Shown here: one piece after another, positions 38,401 to 49,851 of the stretch
Position numbering within the stretch: position 1 is the stretch's first letter
Layout: each line of letters opens with the position of its first letter
DNA from: Anagrus nilaparvatae
Taxonomy: Eukaryota; Arthropoda; Insecta; Hymenoptera; Mymaridae
Length of the DNA stretch: 64,000 nucleotides
Direction: 5' to 3'
Assembly (NCBI GenBank): GCA_022575985.1
Contig: JAKSXM010000272.1
Coordinates: 22,316,501 to 22,380,500, forward strand
Notes under the pieces: generated by a model
The model's input: only the letters and a program-made list of their open reading frames with translations
Database searches by the model: none
Told to the model about the DNA's origin: nothing
Position numbers and translations under genes: made by a program

Positions 38401-39932
38401 TGAATTATTGTTTTTATTGGGTGATAAATTTTTTTGAGAGATTTTTTAGGCTGTTTTTTTCTATTGGTGAAATTGAATTATTTTGAGTAATTTGTAAATT
38501 TTGGGTATGGTTGGGTTTTATGATCTTGAGTTTCAGTTGGGGCTTAGAATTTTTGAGATTGCTCCTAATAAGAAAATTTGTTTCTATTGAGAAATTTTCC
38601 AAGCAAAATTTCATACAACAGTTTTTATGAAATTAGCGACCTCAAAAATATAAAGTTATACTTTAAAAAATAAAAGAAAAGAAATCTTTAGCAATCTTGC
38701 TATAATGGAGCATTGGTGCTTTCAAGCTCCCTATTAGTCAAAGTTGAGAATTTGATATCTTGTGCCCATGAAGATTTTTGTGTTTAGAATGAAAATATCA
38801 AAAATTCAGCCAATTTAATATGTACGGGGTTCTTTCTGGGACGAGATTTTTCTGTCACCAAATGAAAATTCTTGTTTAATTTTTAAACATTTCGGAAAAT
38901 GTTAAAGTCCTTTTCCTCAGGCAAATTTTAGATATTTCTGAAATACTGAACAAAAAATAAAAATAGGAAAGTATGGAACAGGTATCATAAAATCAAAAAC
39001 ATTGAATAAAAAAATCGTCAAATCAAAGATTGAAAAAGCCAGTATAAATATTTCACTCACTTCTCACGCGCAGTTAAAAAAAAATGAATATTTTCAAATA
39101 AAATATCCACGTTATAAATAATTTCAAAAAATTAATTAAAGAGTTTAATGTATAGGTAAATTAAATTTTTATAGTTGAATAAATAATTCACATTAAATAA
39201 AAATGAAAGAAAATATATAATTATACTAATGTTTAATATAAACTACCTATTAAATATTTTTTAATAAATAATTTAGATATCGACAGTTTATTGCAAAAGC
39301 GTTCTTAGTTGGTAAAATTTTATTCGAAGAGGTTGTTTTTGAACTTTCACTTGTTGAAACCGATTTTTTTTTAAGTTAAAAAAACTAAATTATTATAATG
39401 GAAATTGTTTTTCTGTATTAGACGATGAATTGAAGGGTGAAATTGACTTATTTATTTAAGGCCTCAGGCCCCTTTTAATTTTCACAAAAACTGATCAAAT
39501 GCATACCCAAACTTTACCAGTTAAAATTTCACAATTTCACTCTTCGGTACAATATTACAACAAACCATCAATATATACATAAAAATCCAATACTAATAAA
39601 TAGCAGCATTAGATACAAAAAAAAAAAATTATATTTTTCCTATAAATATATAACGAATATAAATACAATTTGTGTATGGAAACATCGGAAAGAAATTATC
39701 GACAGAAGTCGTATGGTATCATAGATTCGTTACGCTTTTACTTTATGGGATATAATTTTTATTAAATACAATTTTTTTTTATATATAAATACTAACTTTC
39801 ACTTTATGAAAAAAAAATTTTTTTATAATAATTTACTTTAATGCCCCGATTAAATTATTAATTTTTTATTTATTAATTACGACAGTATTTATTTAAAAAT
39901 ATTCAATGTAGAATTATTTTTTATGATTACAG

Positions 39933-41012
39933 GTTCCAAGAGGTCCACACCGACCTGGTAAAGGAGCATATTGGGCTTTACATCCAGCAGCATTATCGAT
40001 GTTTGAAAATGGTTCACTTTTACGTCGTAGAAAACGATTTAAGTTACATAAACCAGATAAAGATTTATTAAAAACAGAATTACAAGCATTAGCATCAACG
40101 ATGCCAGCATCACGTTCAGATCTAGTCTCATCAGGACCGGAACCTGGTACTGTTGGACCAACCGTTGGTGGTCTTAGTGCTGCGAATCTTCATAGATTAC
40201 GCGAAGATTTATTACGCTGGGAGATGCAAGAGAGGCGAATGATGTTAGCGGCAGCAGCAGCGGCAAGTTCTGGTATAACAGGACCATCCCCACAAGCTGA
40301 ATGTCCAGCCCCAGTACCCGGATTACCATGTCCGGCTGGTTATTATCTTCTTCCTCCAGAAGCACGCCAAAGACTCGCTGAAGGTGCTGCAGAGCCACCA
40401 CCACCACACTTTGAAGCTGCTGCTTTACTTCAAAGTGCATCGTGGGGTTTTGGAGCATTCGGTGGAGGTGGTGCTGCTAGTTATTTAGCAGGACCACCTA
40501 TTTCAACAAGTGCACAATTACCAACAACACCGACAATGTGTGTTGGCTTTGCTGGTAATGGGCCAGATATTAGTTATAGAGATTCAACTGGTTATTACAG
40601 TTCACCAGATGAAGACACTACAAGAGGTTCACCAATTAACACAGTAACAACAACAAACACAACAACAACGAGTTCTTCAAATAGGTCTACTAATAGTGTA
40701 AGTTATTCCAGTAGTTTAACTGAAAATTTACGTGTTAGTCCAATTGGTTCAAGTGAACGTCAAATAAGTAGTAAAAAAACTAAAAAACCATTTACTATAG
40801 AAAATATAATGGCACCAGATGACAAAGAAGATTGTAATAATATTATAAACCAGGGTAACAATAAAAAATTAAATAATGATAATAATAAATTAGATGAAAA
40901 AAAATTAACGTTAACAATACCAAGAGCTATTTATGCATCTGGTGGTTTTAACATGCAATCAAATGACACACAACATCATCATCAAAGACCAAATTATGGA
41001 ACTGCTAATTAA
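39933..41012 (+). CDS. FoxB: FoxB forkhead transcription factor, terminal coding exon 2
   Basis: This exon encodes residues 74-432 and opens right after an acceptor (..GATTACAG/GTTCCA) with [18 protein letters not shown]. That completes the forkhead domain interrupted at 20689: wing 1 at about 77-91, then MFENGS (96-101) and the basic RRRKRFK (104-110). Frame and phase agree with exon 1 (219 + 1080 nt including stop). The remainder is low-complexity: an Ala run (179-184), Pro/Gly-rich stretches, a Ser/Thr/Asn-rich region (about 300-345), and Asn/Lys-rich sequence with HHH near the end. At 358-366 the motif KPFTIENIM fits an eh1-type Groucho/TLE-binding motif, suggesting a repressor (inference). 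The total of 432 aa is longer than the roughly 270-370 aa I recall for the Drosophila FoxB proteins. Local GC is clearly higher than the flanks. An open frame on the opposite strand at 40174-40458 is a shadow of this exon. Confidence 0.95.
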   Translation, partial: VPRGPHRPGKGAYWALHPAALSMFENGSLLRRRKRFKLHKPDKDLLKTELQALASTMPASRSDLVSSGPEPGTVGPTVGGLSAANLHRLREDLLRWEMQERRMMLAAAAAASSGITGPSPQAECPAPVPGLPCPAGYYLLPPEARQRLAEGAAEPPPPHFEAAALLQSASWGFGAFGGGGAASYLAGPPISTSAQLPTTPTMCVGFAGNGPDISYRDSTGYYSSPDEDTTRGSPINTVTTTNTTTTSSSNRSTNSVSYSSSLTENLRVSPIGSSERQISSKKTKKPFTIENIMAPDDKEDCNNIINQGNNKKLNNDNNKLDEKKLTLTIPRAIYASGGFNMQSNDTQHHHQRPNYGTAN

Positions 41013-41065
41013 TTTATTATTTATCCTATACTAAATATATATAATATTAGTGCAAAAAAAAATTA

Positions 41066-41075
41066 AATAAATAAA
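41066..41075 (+). terminator. Candidate FoxB poly(A) signal
   Basis: Overlapping AATAAA hexamers lie 54 bp after the FoxB stop codon. The flank is so AT-rich that chance occurrence is likely, so the real cleavage site may lie further downstream. Confidence 0.25.
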
Positions 41076-44000
41076 AAATTTTTGTGGATTTTTTACTGTG
41101 ATGAATACTTAAAGTTAGAGAAAATATTTTTTGTTTTTAATTTTAGTGGGCTGTGGTGATAAATGATGAATGATTTTTAATAGAATGCATATTGATATTT
41201 TTTTTTTTTGGGGCTATGAAGTTGTAAATTTTTTAAAAATAATTTCTGTGTGATCGATTATTATTATTATTATTATTGAAAAAATATTGTTGTAATTTGT
41301 TGTATTATATATTATTAATTAATTATTAGTCATGAAAAAAATTTAAATAAGTATTATTAATTAATTAATTAGATAAATTTATCAGGAACTGCTAGATAGT
41401 ATACGTGATTTGGTGTTTTATTTTAATATTGGATTTGGTCGAAATATTTTTTATTTTTAAGGTGGTTTTCAGGATAAAGAGATGTACTGGTTACTTATGG
41501 GCTAGAATATTTAGAAATTTAAGCTCCAAAGTTCGAAATTCAATTTGGGCTTTTATGGGTGGTTAATGGTATTTTGGAAACAAGAGCTCTGTTTATCAGT
41601 AAAACTTATCATGGGAGCCAATATTGAATTACGAATTTTGAAATTCAAATTTCTCAATATTTTATCAACATATGACTCTTTATTCTGCAAAAATCGTAGG
41701 AAGTAAAAATTTTGTCAATTTTTTTAGACAAATTTAAAAAATTATTTTCGATTTCGACCAGTATTGAAATATCATGGCAATAAAACGTTAAAATGTAAAT
41801 TATAGACACATGATAAGCTTTTAAATTTGAATTAAATTTATCAGAAAAAATAAAAGCTTACATGTTTTTTCATTAGTTCCTTATTATTTTAAGCAATTAT
41901 TGTTTGTGTTTATTTAATTTTAAACAATACAAAAAAAGACATTTTTTTTGCAAAATTATCAAAAGAAACAAATAATTTTTAGAGATAATGAAAATCTAAA
42001 TTATCAGTGAAACAAAAAAAAATTTAAATAAATAATTTATTAATAAACACGAACTGTTTTTCCTTTTTTTATTTAAATAAAGTCTGTGAAATATAAATAG
42101 TAAAAAATAAACTTTGTATTTAAATAATGAACGTGTTAGTGTATAAATTAATAATTGATAACAAAAAAAACAAACAATTTCTGTTTAAGTAATGTTTCCT
42201 GAATTGTTTCCTTGATTTGTTGATAAAAATGTTGGCTGGTTTTAAAATTGTAATTTTTTAATTCTTGATGAGTTTCTGAAAACTTGTAACAAAGATTTTT
42301 CAGAGTTGAAATCAGTACATGACTTAGGTTTTTGAAAAGCTTTGAAAAAGTTTTGAAATTTTTTAAGTATCATAAATAAGATTTATAAATCTCAAAAAGC
42401 TTTTGAAATTTATAAAATAAAAATTTTTGGTATTTCGTCTAGTTTCAACTCTTAAAAAGTATTCTTTTTTACTCATCTCTAGAGTCAAATATTCTCAAAA
42501 ATTTAACAAGGAAACAAAAAAAAAAATTAATTTACAATTGTAAAAAAAGGGCTAAACAGATTAAATTGGCAATGAAAACTCAATCTATATATATATATAA
42601 ATAAATAAATTATTGTAAATACATTATAAATATTACCTATTACTACTTACATATACTATAGATATTACCAACACAGAAAATTGATAATAAAAAATATATC
42701 GATTATTTATAAAAATAAAAAAAAATTTTTATTTATTCTAAAAACCTAAAAAAAAAAACACAAATATTTGACAGGTAAGTACCATCTGTTTTTTTAATAT
42801 ATGATAAGCCTTCGAAAAGATTTAGCATAAAATTTAAATAATAAGTAAATATTTTAAAAAGAAACTAATAAATTTAAAAAAATGCATAATAATTAGCTAA
42901 AAAAAAAAATATCAAATAAATAAAACCGCTCTCTATAACACCTGTGAAATAATCTATAAATACTATCCCAAAAAAAAGATGAATTAATAGAATAAAAATG
43001 TTAATGTCTTGTAATTGTAAGGTGTGAAACTTATAAATAGTATGATTGACAGTTTTCGCATGCACGTTAAAAAAAAAAAATATTTAATTCGCCTTTAAAG
43101 GTGTGAAGAATATAAAATTAAAAAAAAAGGAGGGCAGATGTTGCAAAGTCATTTTTTGACCACCCTCATAGTATAATAAACGATTTGATTTTTTTTTGGA
43201 CTAAATTTTTTTAACTTTGTTACGCTCTTTTTTATTATTGATGCATCCCGAGAAGAGATAACTACAGAAGGCGAAAAAAAATATTTTGTTCTAATTTCAT
43301 TTCCTCGACATGGATTATCTTCCTTTTTTTTTTTGGCTGTTAAAAAAAAAGGACTTTTTTTTTGTTCTTATAAATAATATTTTGCGCGAAATTTTTAAGG
43401 CGTGTCGGTTTTTAAGAAATACAATATATAGAGACGATACTATATTTAATAGCTTAAGGGGTTTTTTCGAGGTTCGTTAATTTAATTTAAAAAAAAAATA
43501 CTAAACAAAAAAGAATTTCAGGTAACTTTTTTTTAAGACATTCCAATGGCTAATTATATACCGAGTATAATACACACAAAAGGCGTCAAAAATTGACCCA
43601 TAGAAATTGCCAAAAAAAAAAAACAGTATTCGCTCGTTTTTTTGGTCAAAAAAATTGTAATTGATTTCAAATAATCGAATTGAATTTTTTTTTTAGAGTC
43701 TATTTAATTACAATAAATTCATTAGTTTTGAAAAATAATTTTATCAAACGTGTGTTCATGAAATTATTATAATAACACCTGATATGGTATTTCACCTGCA
43801 GTTAAAAAAAAAAAAAAATAATTTGAGATTACACGGGCATTTAAGTTATTAAAATAATGTATTATTGAATTTCAGTTAAATAATTTTGGTGTACCTACCC
43901 TTACTTTTACTGCACTATTGAAATCTCTTTTTATAATAAAATGAAATGCCTAAAAACATAAAATTAATATACTTTTGTAAATAAATATAATATAGGTATT

Positions 44001-44429
44001 AATATAATAATCATACACCTGTTATTTTATGCTTAGTAAATTATTTTTGTAAAATATACAAAGTATAGAGCAAAATTTTGTTTATTTTTTTACTTTTTTG
44101 TATATGTTATGGTCAATTTCTAAAATTGAAATATTTTTTATGATGCAAATATTGAATAGCCCAGGGTTATAGTTCTAATAAAAACATTTCAAAATAATTA
44201 ATTTCAGGATATTATTTTAATATTATCTAAAAAAATTTTAACACAAAATTTTACCACCATTTTTTTTACCAATTTTTGTATTTAGAAAATTGTGAATGTT
44301 TGGTATAAGAAAAATTCTTACATAAATGTTTTTGGTACTGATAATGAATTTGTGTTCAACATACAAAAGCTATATTCAGGGCAGATTCCAGCAATTTTAA
44401 TTGTAGCCAAAAATTATAAACAAAAGGAA
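41076..44429. other. Convergent intergenic region, no gene
   Basis: AT-rich with frequent homopolymers and AT microsatellites. The stretch around 43190-43480 is less repetitive and slightly GC-richer but has no long frame. Short frames such as 42874-43065 are low-complexity. Confidence 0.4.
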
Positions 44430-45265
44430 TAGTCAAGGCGCCAGCAATTTAAAATGCATCCAAAAACTTTATCAACACGAAAATGGATCTACCTCAGTGA
44501 AACTCATATACTTTTGGTCGCTAAAAACGATTTTGAAGGTTTCATTCATTTTCCGATGGCCAGTTTTAAGTAATGAACGCTTTATCATAAAAAATCGAAT
44601 AAAAATTTGCAAGGTAGGTAAGTCCTTGATTGAGCATATTTTTGGTACCCCATGTAAGACTTTGGTATCACTAATCACGATTTTTAAGACATATTTTTAA
44701 AAATTAAAATGGCGGACTCAAAATTAAACATTCCTAACCTCGAAAATGACGATTTATGATGTTTGAAGCATATTTACGTTTTCTAATAAGTCTTTCGGAC
44801 CAGTTATCATGATTCTGAAGTCAGATTTTTATTAATCGATATTGTGCTTAAAATCGTAGATTTCTAACCTTGAAATCGACAATAAATGCTATTTTGAGAT
44901 TTTAAACATTTTAACGTGTTGCATTATCAGTTTTTGGGTTTGGTGATCACGATTCTAAGGTCAGATTTTTAATAATTTTAATTTAGGGCACAGTCATATT
45001 GATTTTTAAAAATCTGACACCAGACTCGTAATCAGTTGAGGACCCAAAAACTTACTAGAAAACTATAAAGTGCTTCAATTTGTATGCATTGCCAATTTTA
45101 AGGTTAAAATACCGCCATTTTCAGACCAACATTTTAATTTTAAAATTATTTTCTTCAAAACCGTGATCAGCGACGCCGAAAACCCAAGTGGGGTACCAAA
45201 AATAGGTTCAATCAGTAATTGTTTCAAGAATTCACCTATCTATCTATGCATTTTCAAGCAAAGCA
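44430..45265. mobile_element. Diverged, truncated copy of the 34-kb inverted-repeat family
   Basis: Starts with TAGTCAAGGCGCCAGCAATT and continues with the same order of blocks as 34028 onward (TTTTGGTCGCT, GATGGCCAGTTTT, GGCGGACTCAAAAT, TCGACAATAAATGCTATTTT). It then runs into GTGATCAGCGAC and GGGGTACC, which correspond to the right arm. The right terminus is missing and replaced near 45250 by TTTTCAAGCAAAGCAGCCTG, which is also found at about 16463. Many substitutions mark it as old. Confidence 0.75.
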
Positions 45266-45797
45266 GCCTGTCCTTATGGGAGTTTTAGAAATATTGTTTT
45301 AACGCAACATTATATATTTTTTTCATAATTTATTCCTCAATTTAATTATTATGTTATTAAGATAACTTAGGTATTAGCTAAGGTCAAATTTAACTTGTAA
45401 CATATATTACTGTATATTATACCAATTCATAAGAAAATAACAGAAGTCAAATTATTTTTTTATAAAAATGTTTATGCATGTAAGCAGCTATTTGTATACT
45501 TAAATAAATCACCGTTTAATATCAAATCGTGTTCAAAGTTCAATATGTATATTTATGAGAATTAAGAAAATGGTTTCATGTGTTTAATGAACGTATTTTC
45601 TCTAACCGTTTATTTAGATTTTTGTGCATTTTTTTTTATTGATATCCTGAGAGCTGGAAATTACTGCTAGCGGAAAATGGAAAGTCCGGTTTGGGCAATA
45701 AGAAAATTTCCACTTGCCACATACGGATTTTTTTTTGAGTAAAGGTAATTTACTTACGTACAGGTAAATTAATTTAATTCTTAATTATTTTATAGAG
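45266..45797. other. Spacer downstream of PPO, nothing recognised
   Basis: AT-rich, without a frame or repeat partner that I can identify. Confidence 0.3.
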
Positions 45798-45807
45798 TTT
45801 ATTTATT
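45798..45807 (-). terminator. Candidate PPO poly(A) signal
   Basis: The minus strand reads AATAAATAAA about 150 bp beyond the PPO stop. This is the first plausible AATAAA after the stop codon. The surrounding sequence is AT-rich, so confidence is modest. Confidence 0.35.
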
Positions 45808-45954
45808 CTTTTTTGAGAATATAAGTACAATTTATAGCTTTAATAATTTTACTAGCATAGTTAATTAGATCAAAATTTTTTTTATATTGAAACTTAGTAT
45901 TCAAATTTATTCAAATTGTACTTTCGATTCTATTTTTGATTTTCAAATCATGGA

Positions 45955-48900
45955 TCAAACTTCGTAAAGTTGTACAGGAGTCATCATGGTTGGAAAATTT
46001 GATATATTAGAGATGTCATTATTAGGACGTCTTGGTCTAGTAGTTTCGGTTAATCTTACAGTAATAGGTGTCACTCTCATATTTGGAGTAAGGAAATCAA
46101 TCAAATTTCTAACTCCAGGGTGACCAAGTCTATCGAATGGGAATCCCATTGGTCTACTATCAGGGTATCTACGATCACGTAATCCACAGAAACTAATGCC
46201 AGTGCGGCAACCAGTTGCTGTTGGCTGCACAACCTTCAACACATTAAAAATATAAAATGATAAAAAATATAAAATTTTACAGAAACCATAAAAGTATTTT
46301 GTAAATTAAATATTACTTGATCAATTTGATAATCAGTAACCATAACAAAAAGATCCATTGGAAAACCATTTTTATCTCCTCTAGGCATCAGCATATGTTC
46401 TGGCCATCCACATCCACAATAATTAGATGCGTCAGATTGAGATGTATTTGGATTAAGGTTACGGAAGACTTGATCAAATGGTATAATCACTTCAGAATCT
46501 GATGATACTCTTGTAATCAAATTGCGTCCTCGATTTACTATAATTATTTTTTTTAATTATATATTTTTACTGTAAAAAAGTTGTAGTTAATAATATATTA
46601 AAATAAAACTTACGGGTAACGACAAATTTGTCCAATTCGATCATTAAATATCTTTGTTCTTCGTATTTCAATTGATGTCCATGATCATCAAATTTAGGTG
46701 CAGCGAAAATTCTAACTGATCCTTGTTTCCTTTGATTACTATTATTATTAACAATGATCTTGTAAGTAAATGGATCATGATTAAGATGAGTTATCGTCGC
46801 CGAAATAGATCCACGTGGTACAAAATCTAATCCACGCGAAAGTTCAATGTTACTCTCAGTCCAGAAAGTATTAACCGTATTTGGATTTGATCTAGAATTT
46901 ACAATTCTAATGTCTTCAACAGTAATTCCAGGGAAGATAAGATCTTGTAGAGTATAAGGTGTTAATGAATTTTTAAACTCAGAAAAAATAGCATCAACAA
47001 ATGAATGCCATCTGTAGAATGCTGGATCTCTCATAGCAGTGGCTGAATCTCCCATCACACCAAAAGATTCCTATGATTAGAGAAAATATCAGAAAATCCA
47101 TTAATTTTTTAATTTTTTGCTTTTTTAAATAAAAATTTTATACATATTAAAGAGAAATTTTTAAGTGATACGGCTAAATCCAAATATTTACTTTATGAAC
47201 TTTTTGATAGTTAATAATTCTAATGCAAAACATTGATACTTACTAAATGTCTACCATCTGGATCATGAACATAGGCAATTAGCAAATGTGTTAAGTTATG
47301 AATATCTCCATAATAACTTGAATTTGGTGTAAGACTACTAGCTTCGACCATATTGCCCAAAACATCAATTCCTTCAAAATCAGTTAATGGTGAAATACTA
47401 CCATCAGGATTTCTAATAGTACGCGTATGAATAGCTTCCATAATTCTATGAAAATATCTTTCAACATCAGCAATATTAATTCTTAAGTTATCAAGTCTAC
47501 GATCAACATCTGATAATTTCATATGATCTGGACGTGATGGCCATGATCTACCAGCAACATTTGAATCTAACTTTGGAAAATAAGCTTCAAGTATGAAGTG
47601 ACGATAATCTAATAATCGTTTTGTACGTGGAAGCTTATTGCAAAGACGTTCAGTTTCGTATCTTAAAAATTAAACAGTTTATGCTCAAATTTGTATTAAA
47701 TACTTAAAACCCAAAAAAAATGGAATTAAACTAAGAACCTGGCCATAATTTGATGATGCATGTAATAAAACAGTTCACCACGTCTATCTTTCCTAACAAC
47801 AGCATCAGCTCCAGCAAATGGATAAACAAGATGCCAATACCAATGATGTGAATTAACACCAAGATCTTCACGGAAATATGCTAGTATATGCTCAGGTTCA
47901 GCATTGGTTGCTGTATAATCCATTGGAATCCTGATTGATCGCTGCACGTAACAAAAATTATTGAGAGCGTATATTAAACTCACTCTTACGCAGAATTTTA
48001 TTATGAAATTTTAATAAAATTAAAAAAATGTAAATCCTTAGCTGACAATAAGTGTTTAGTTCCATAAAGTAAAGTAGATAATACTGGATTACCATATAAT
48101 TTGAACAGTTCTATTACGCAATTGATATTAAATTATCAAACAGAACTCAAAAATAATTCTTCATAGTTACGCGACCAGCTGGCTTTTCAGGTTACTCATT
48201 TTGCTCCACTTAAAATGTGCACAAATTGCTTATTTAAATCAAGCCTGACAAGTCCCAGCCCGGCGCGTGGTCCAACGGCTGATTTAAGCTAATGCCTGCT
48301 AATTAAAATACTAATGCCTGATGATTTAAGGTAGCCTTTTTAAATGCCCTTTCATTTTTTGAAATCGGTCAAGTGGTTCTCGGAGCGAAATGATATAACC
48401 GAAGCCATTTTTTGACAACTTTAGGGCGAAGGCTAGTGCGTTAAACCGCGGAAATTATCAGGCATTAGTATTTTCGCGTATGAGAGTCAATAAATAAAAG
48501 ATTCCGAGTATTCAAAAGTGGAGCAAAATGAGTTTGATTTTCCCGAATTTTTGACGTGTTCCGGCCAGTTTAAATCACCCGCTAGACTGCGCGTCGGGCT
48601 TCTCTATGGCTGGGACTTTTCAGGCTTGACTTAAATAAGCGATTTGTGCACATTTTAAGCGGAGCAAAATGAGTTACCTGAAAAGCCAGCTGGCCGCGTA
48701 TTTTTTAATTAAATGAGTATATTGGGTCTTCAAATTGACTCAAAATATTTTTGACAAATTATATTACATAAAACAAATTCTTTTTAAAAATACACTTACC
48801 CTATTACCAGCTGGAACAAGTTGAGCTTCTGTATTAAGTTGATTAATTACAGAACCGTCAATATATTTATCAGGAAACATTTCAAAAAGAGTTGGTACTT

Positions 48901-49692
48901 GAATAGATTTTGTATCTTCGCGATGAAGCATGGCAACAGATAATGCATAAGTAAATAACTGAGCATTGACACGATCACGACAGTAGCAGCAAAATGATGT
49001 CAAATCATTAACATTAGTCATATCTGAAAAAAAAATTTTTTTTAGCAATGTTTATTAATTTTGTTACAAAAAAAAAAAATTTACTCATAAATTTTTGAGT
49101 TAATTTAGTTGCAAGATCACGATGTTTGGGAACAAATAGTGAAAATATTTCTTGACGACTTAATTGTAATTCATCACTAATATCAGGAAGATTTTTTGGT
49201 CTAACATATTTAATTGGAATCACTAGTTGAGCCTGATTGTTTAAATTATTAATTATACTTTCAGCAACTGGCTTATACTCATCAACCTATTAATTACAAA
49301 ATAATTTTAAACTTTCTTTTATTGCAAATATGTATTGTTAACGCACACTGCGAAAAGTAACTCATATAAAATTAAAAATAAAAATTTATTTATGAGAAAT
49401 GAGTAATTATTCTTTAAAAATCGTCAATTTACAAATTAGTTCGCAAATTTAAGTTCTTTTTAACAGTGCAGTCTTATCGAAAAACTTAGTATTTAATTTA
49501 TACAGCTTGTATTACAGTGTAGGACTGATATTAATTCTAAAATAATTTACTAAAATATGGACTTACAACATAGTCAGATGGAATATCAAATGCAACTCTC
49601 ACATCACCTTTAGGAAGGAATAAAGGTTCACAAGGTCGATCCAATAAGTACAAAAGGTTCGTTGCGAGCGAAGGCATTTGCTTTACAGGCAT
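45955..49692 (-). CDS. PPO: Prophenoloxidase (hemocyanin superfamily), 8 exons, 709 aa
   Basis: Type-3 copper oxidase zymogen that makes quinones for melanization and wound/immune responses. Exons by plus coordinates, read downward: 49567-49692, 49085-49286, 48800-49023, 47739-47941, 47244-47661, 46614-47070, 46317-46537, 45955-46233. All introns are GT-AG and the phases agree (0,1,0,2,0,1,0). The N-terminus has NLLYLLDRPCEPLFLPKGD. The copper A site has HHWYWH (H217, H221) and MHHQ (H246). The copper B site has IHNLTH (H373, H377) and FYRWHSF (H413). The conserved GCGWPEHML and FVMVTDY motifs lie in exon 7 and FCGLRDRRYPDSRPMGFPFD in exon 8. There is no signal peptide, as is normal for PPO, and the length fits the family (about 680-710). 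Oddities: where insect PPOs carry NRFG for protease activation, residues 54-62 read INNLNNQAQ; HN-x-G-H is HNLTH at the copper B site; and the exon 4 donor is a weak GTTCTT. Intron 3 holds a MITE. Confidence 0.95.
48170..48698. mobile_element. 529-bp TIR element (MITE) in PPO intron 3
   Basis: Terminal inverted repeats of about 92 bp begin CGCG(A/G)CCAGCTGGCTTTT on both ends and pair with few mismatches. They share blocks such as GCTTAAAATGTGCACAAAT (the left arm reads ACTT there). The element is flanked by TA on each side (48168-48169, 48699-48700), which fits a TA target-site duplication as in Tc1/mariner-type elements. The interior has its own small inverted repeat (ACTAATGCCTGAT / ATCAGGCATTAGT, about 48309 and 48458) and no coding capacity. 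Its GC content is higher than the surrounding intron. Confidence 0.85.
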
Positions 49693-49813
49693 TTTTTCAA
49701 AAAATATTCTTAAATTTATTTTTTAATAAATAAATTAGTTTACAATAATTTTTTTTAATTATTTTATAAATAAATTAATCTTAATTAATGTGTTAAGTAA
49801 TTCAGATACTTTG

Positions 49814-49851
49814 AGAATGATGAAAGAAATTTATTTGCACGCGAATTTATA
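49814..49851 (-). promoter_or_regulatory. Candidate PPO core promoter (TATA + initiator)
   Basis: On the minus strand TATAAATTCGC (TATA part 49846-49851) is followed about 30 bp later by TCATTCT (49814-49820), which fits an arthropod initiator (TCAKTY). This implies a 5' UTR of about 120 bp before the PPO ATG at 49692. The spacing is right for a TATA-Inr pair, but the region is AT-rich. Further upstream, at about 50437-50450, AGATAGATAGATA contains overlapping GATA motifs, a class used by hemocyte genes. Confidence 0.45.

Larger units (their letters stand above)
20690..39932 (+). other. FoxB: Single giant intron of FoxB (19,243 bp)
   Basis: The intron begins GTAAAT and ends ..TTTTTTATGATTACAG, phase 0, splitting the forkhead domain between FIK and VPR. 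It is extremely AT-rich and holds no recognisable host exon. It hosts two giant inverted repeats (30302-31688, 34028-35460), a 146-bp MITE (31823-31968), two copies of a dispersed repeat (24010-24240, 27010-27230), a short repeated motif (22328 and 24636) and many A/T homopolymers. From 20810 to 24000, 24700 to 26380, 27240 to 30300, 32000 to 34027 and 35470 to 39932 I see only AT-rich sequence, AT microsatellites and spurious short frames. Confidence 0.85.

Noticed and set aside
40174..40458. 94-aa minus-strand frame
   Set aside because: Antisense shadow of FoxB exon 2, open because that exon is GC-rich and repetitive.
46317..46502. 61-aa plus-strand frame
   Set aside because: Antisense shadow of PPO exon 7.
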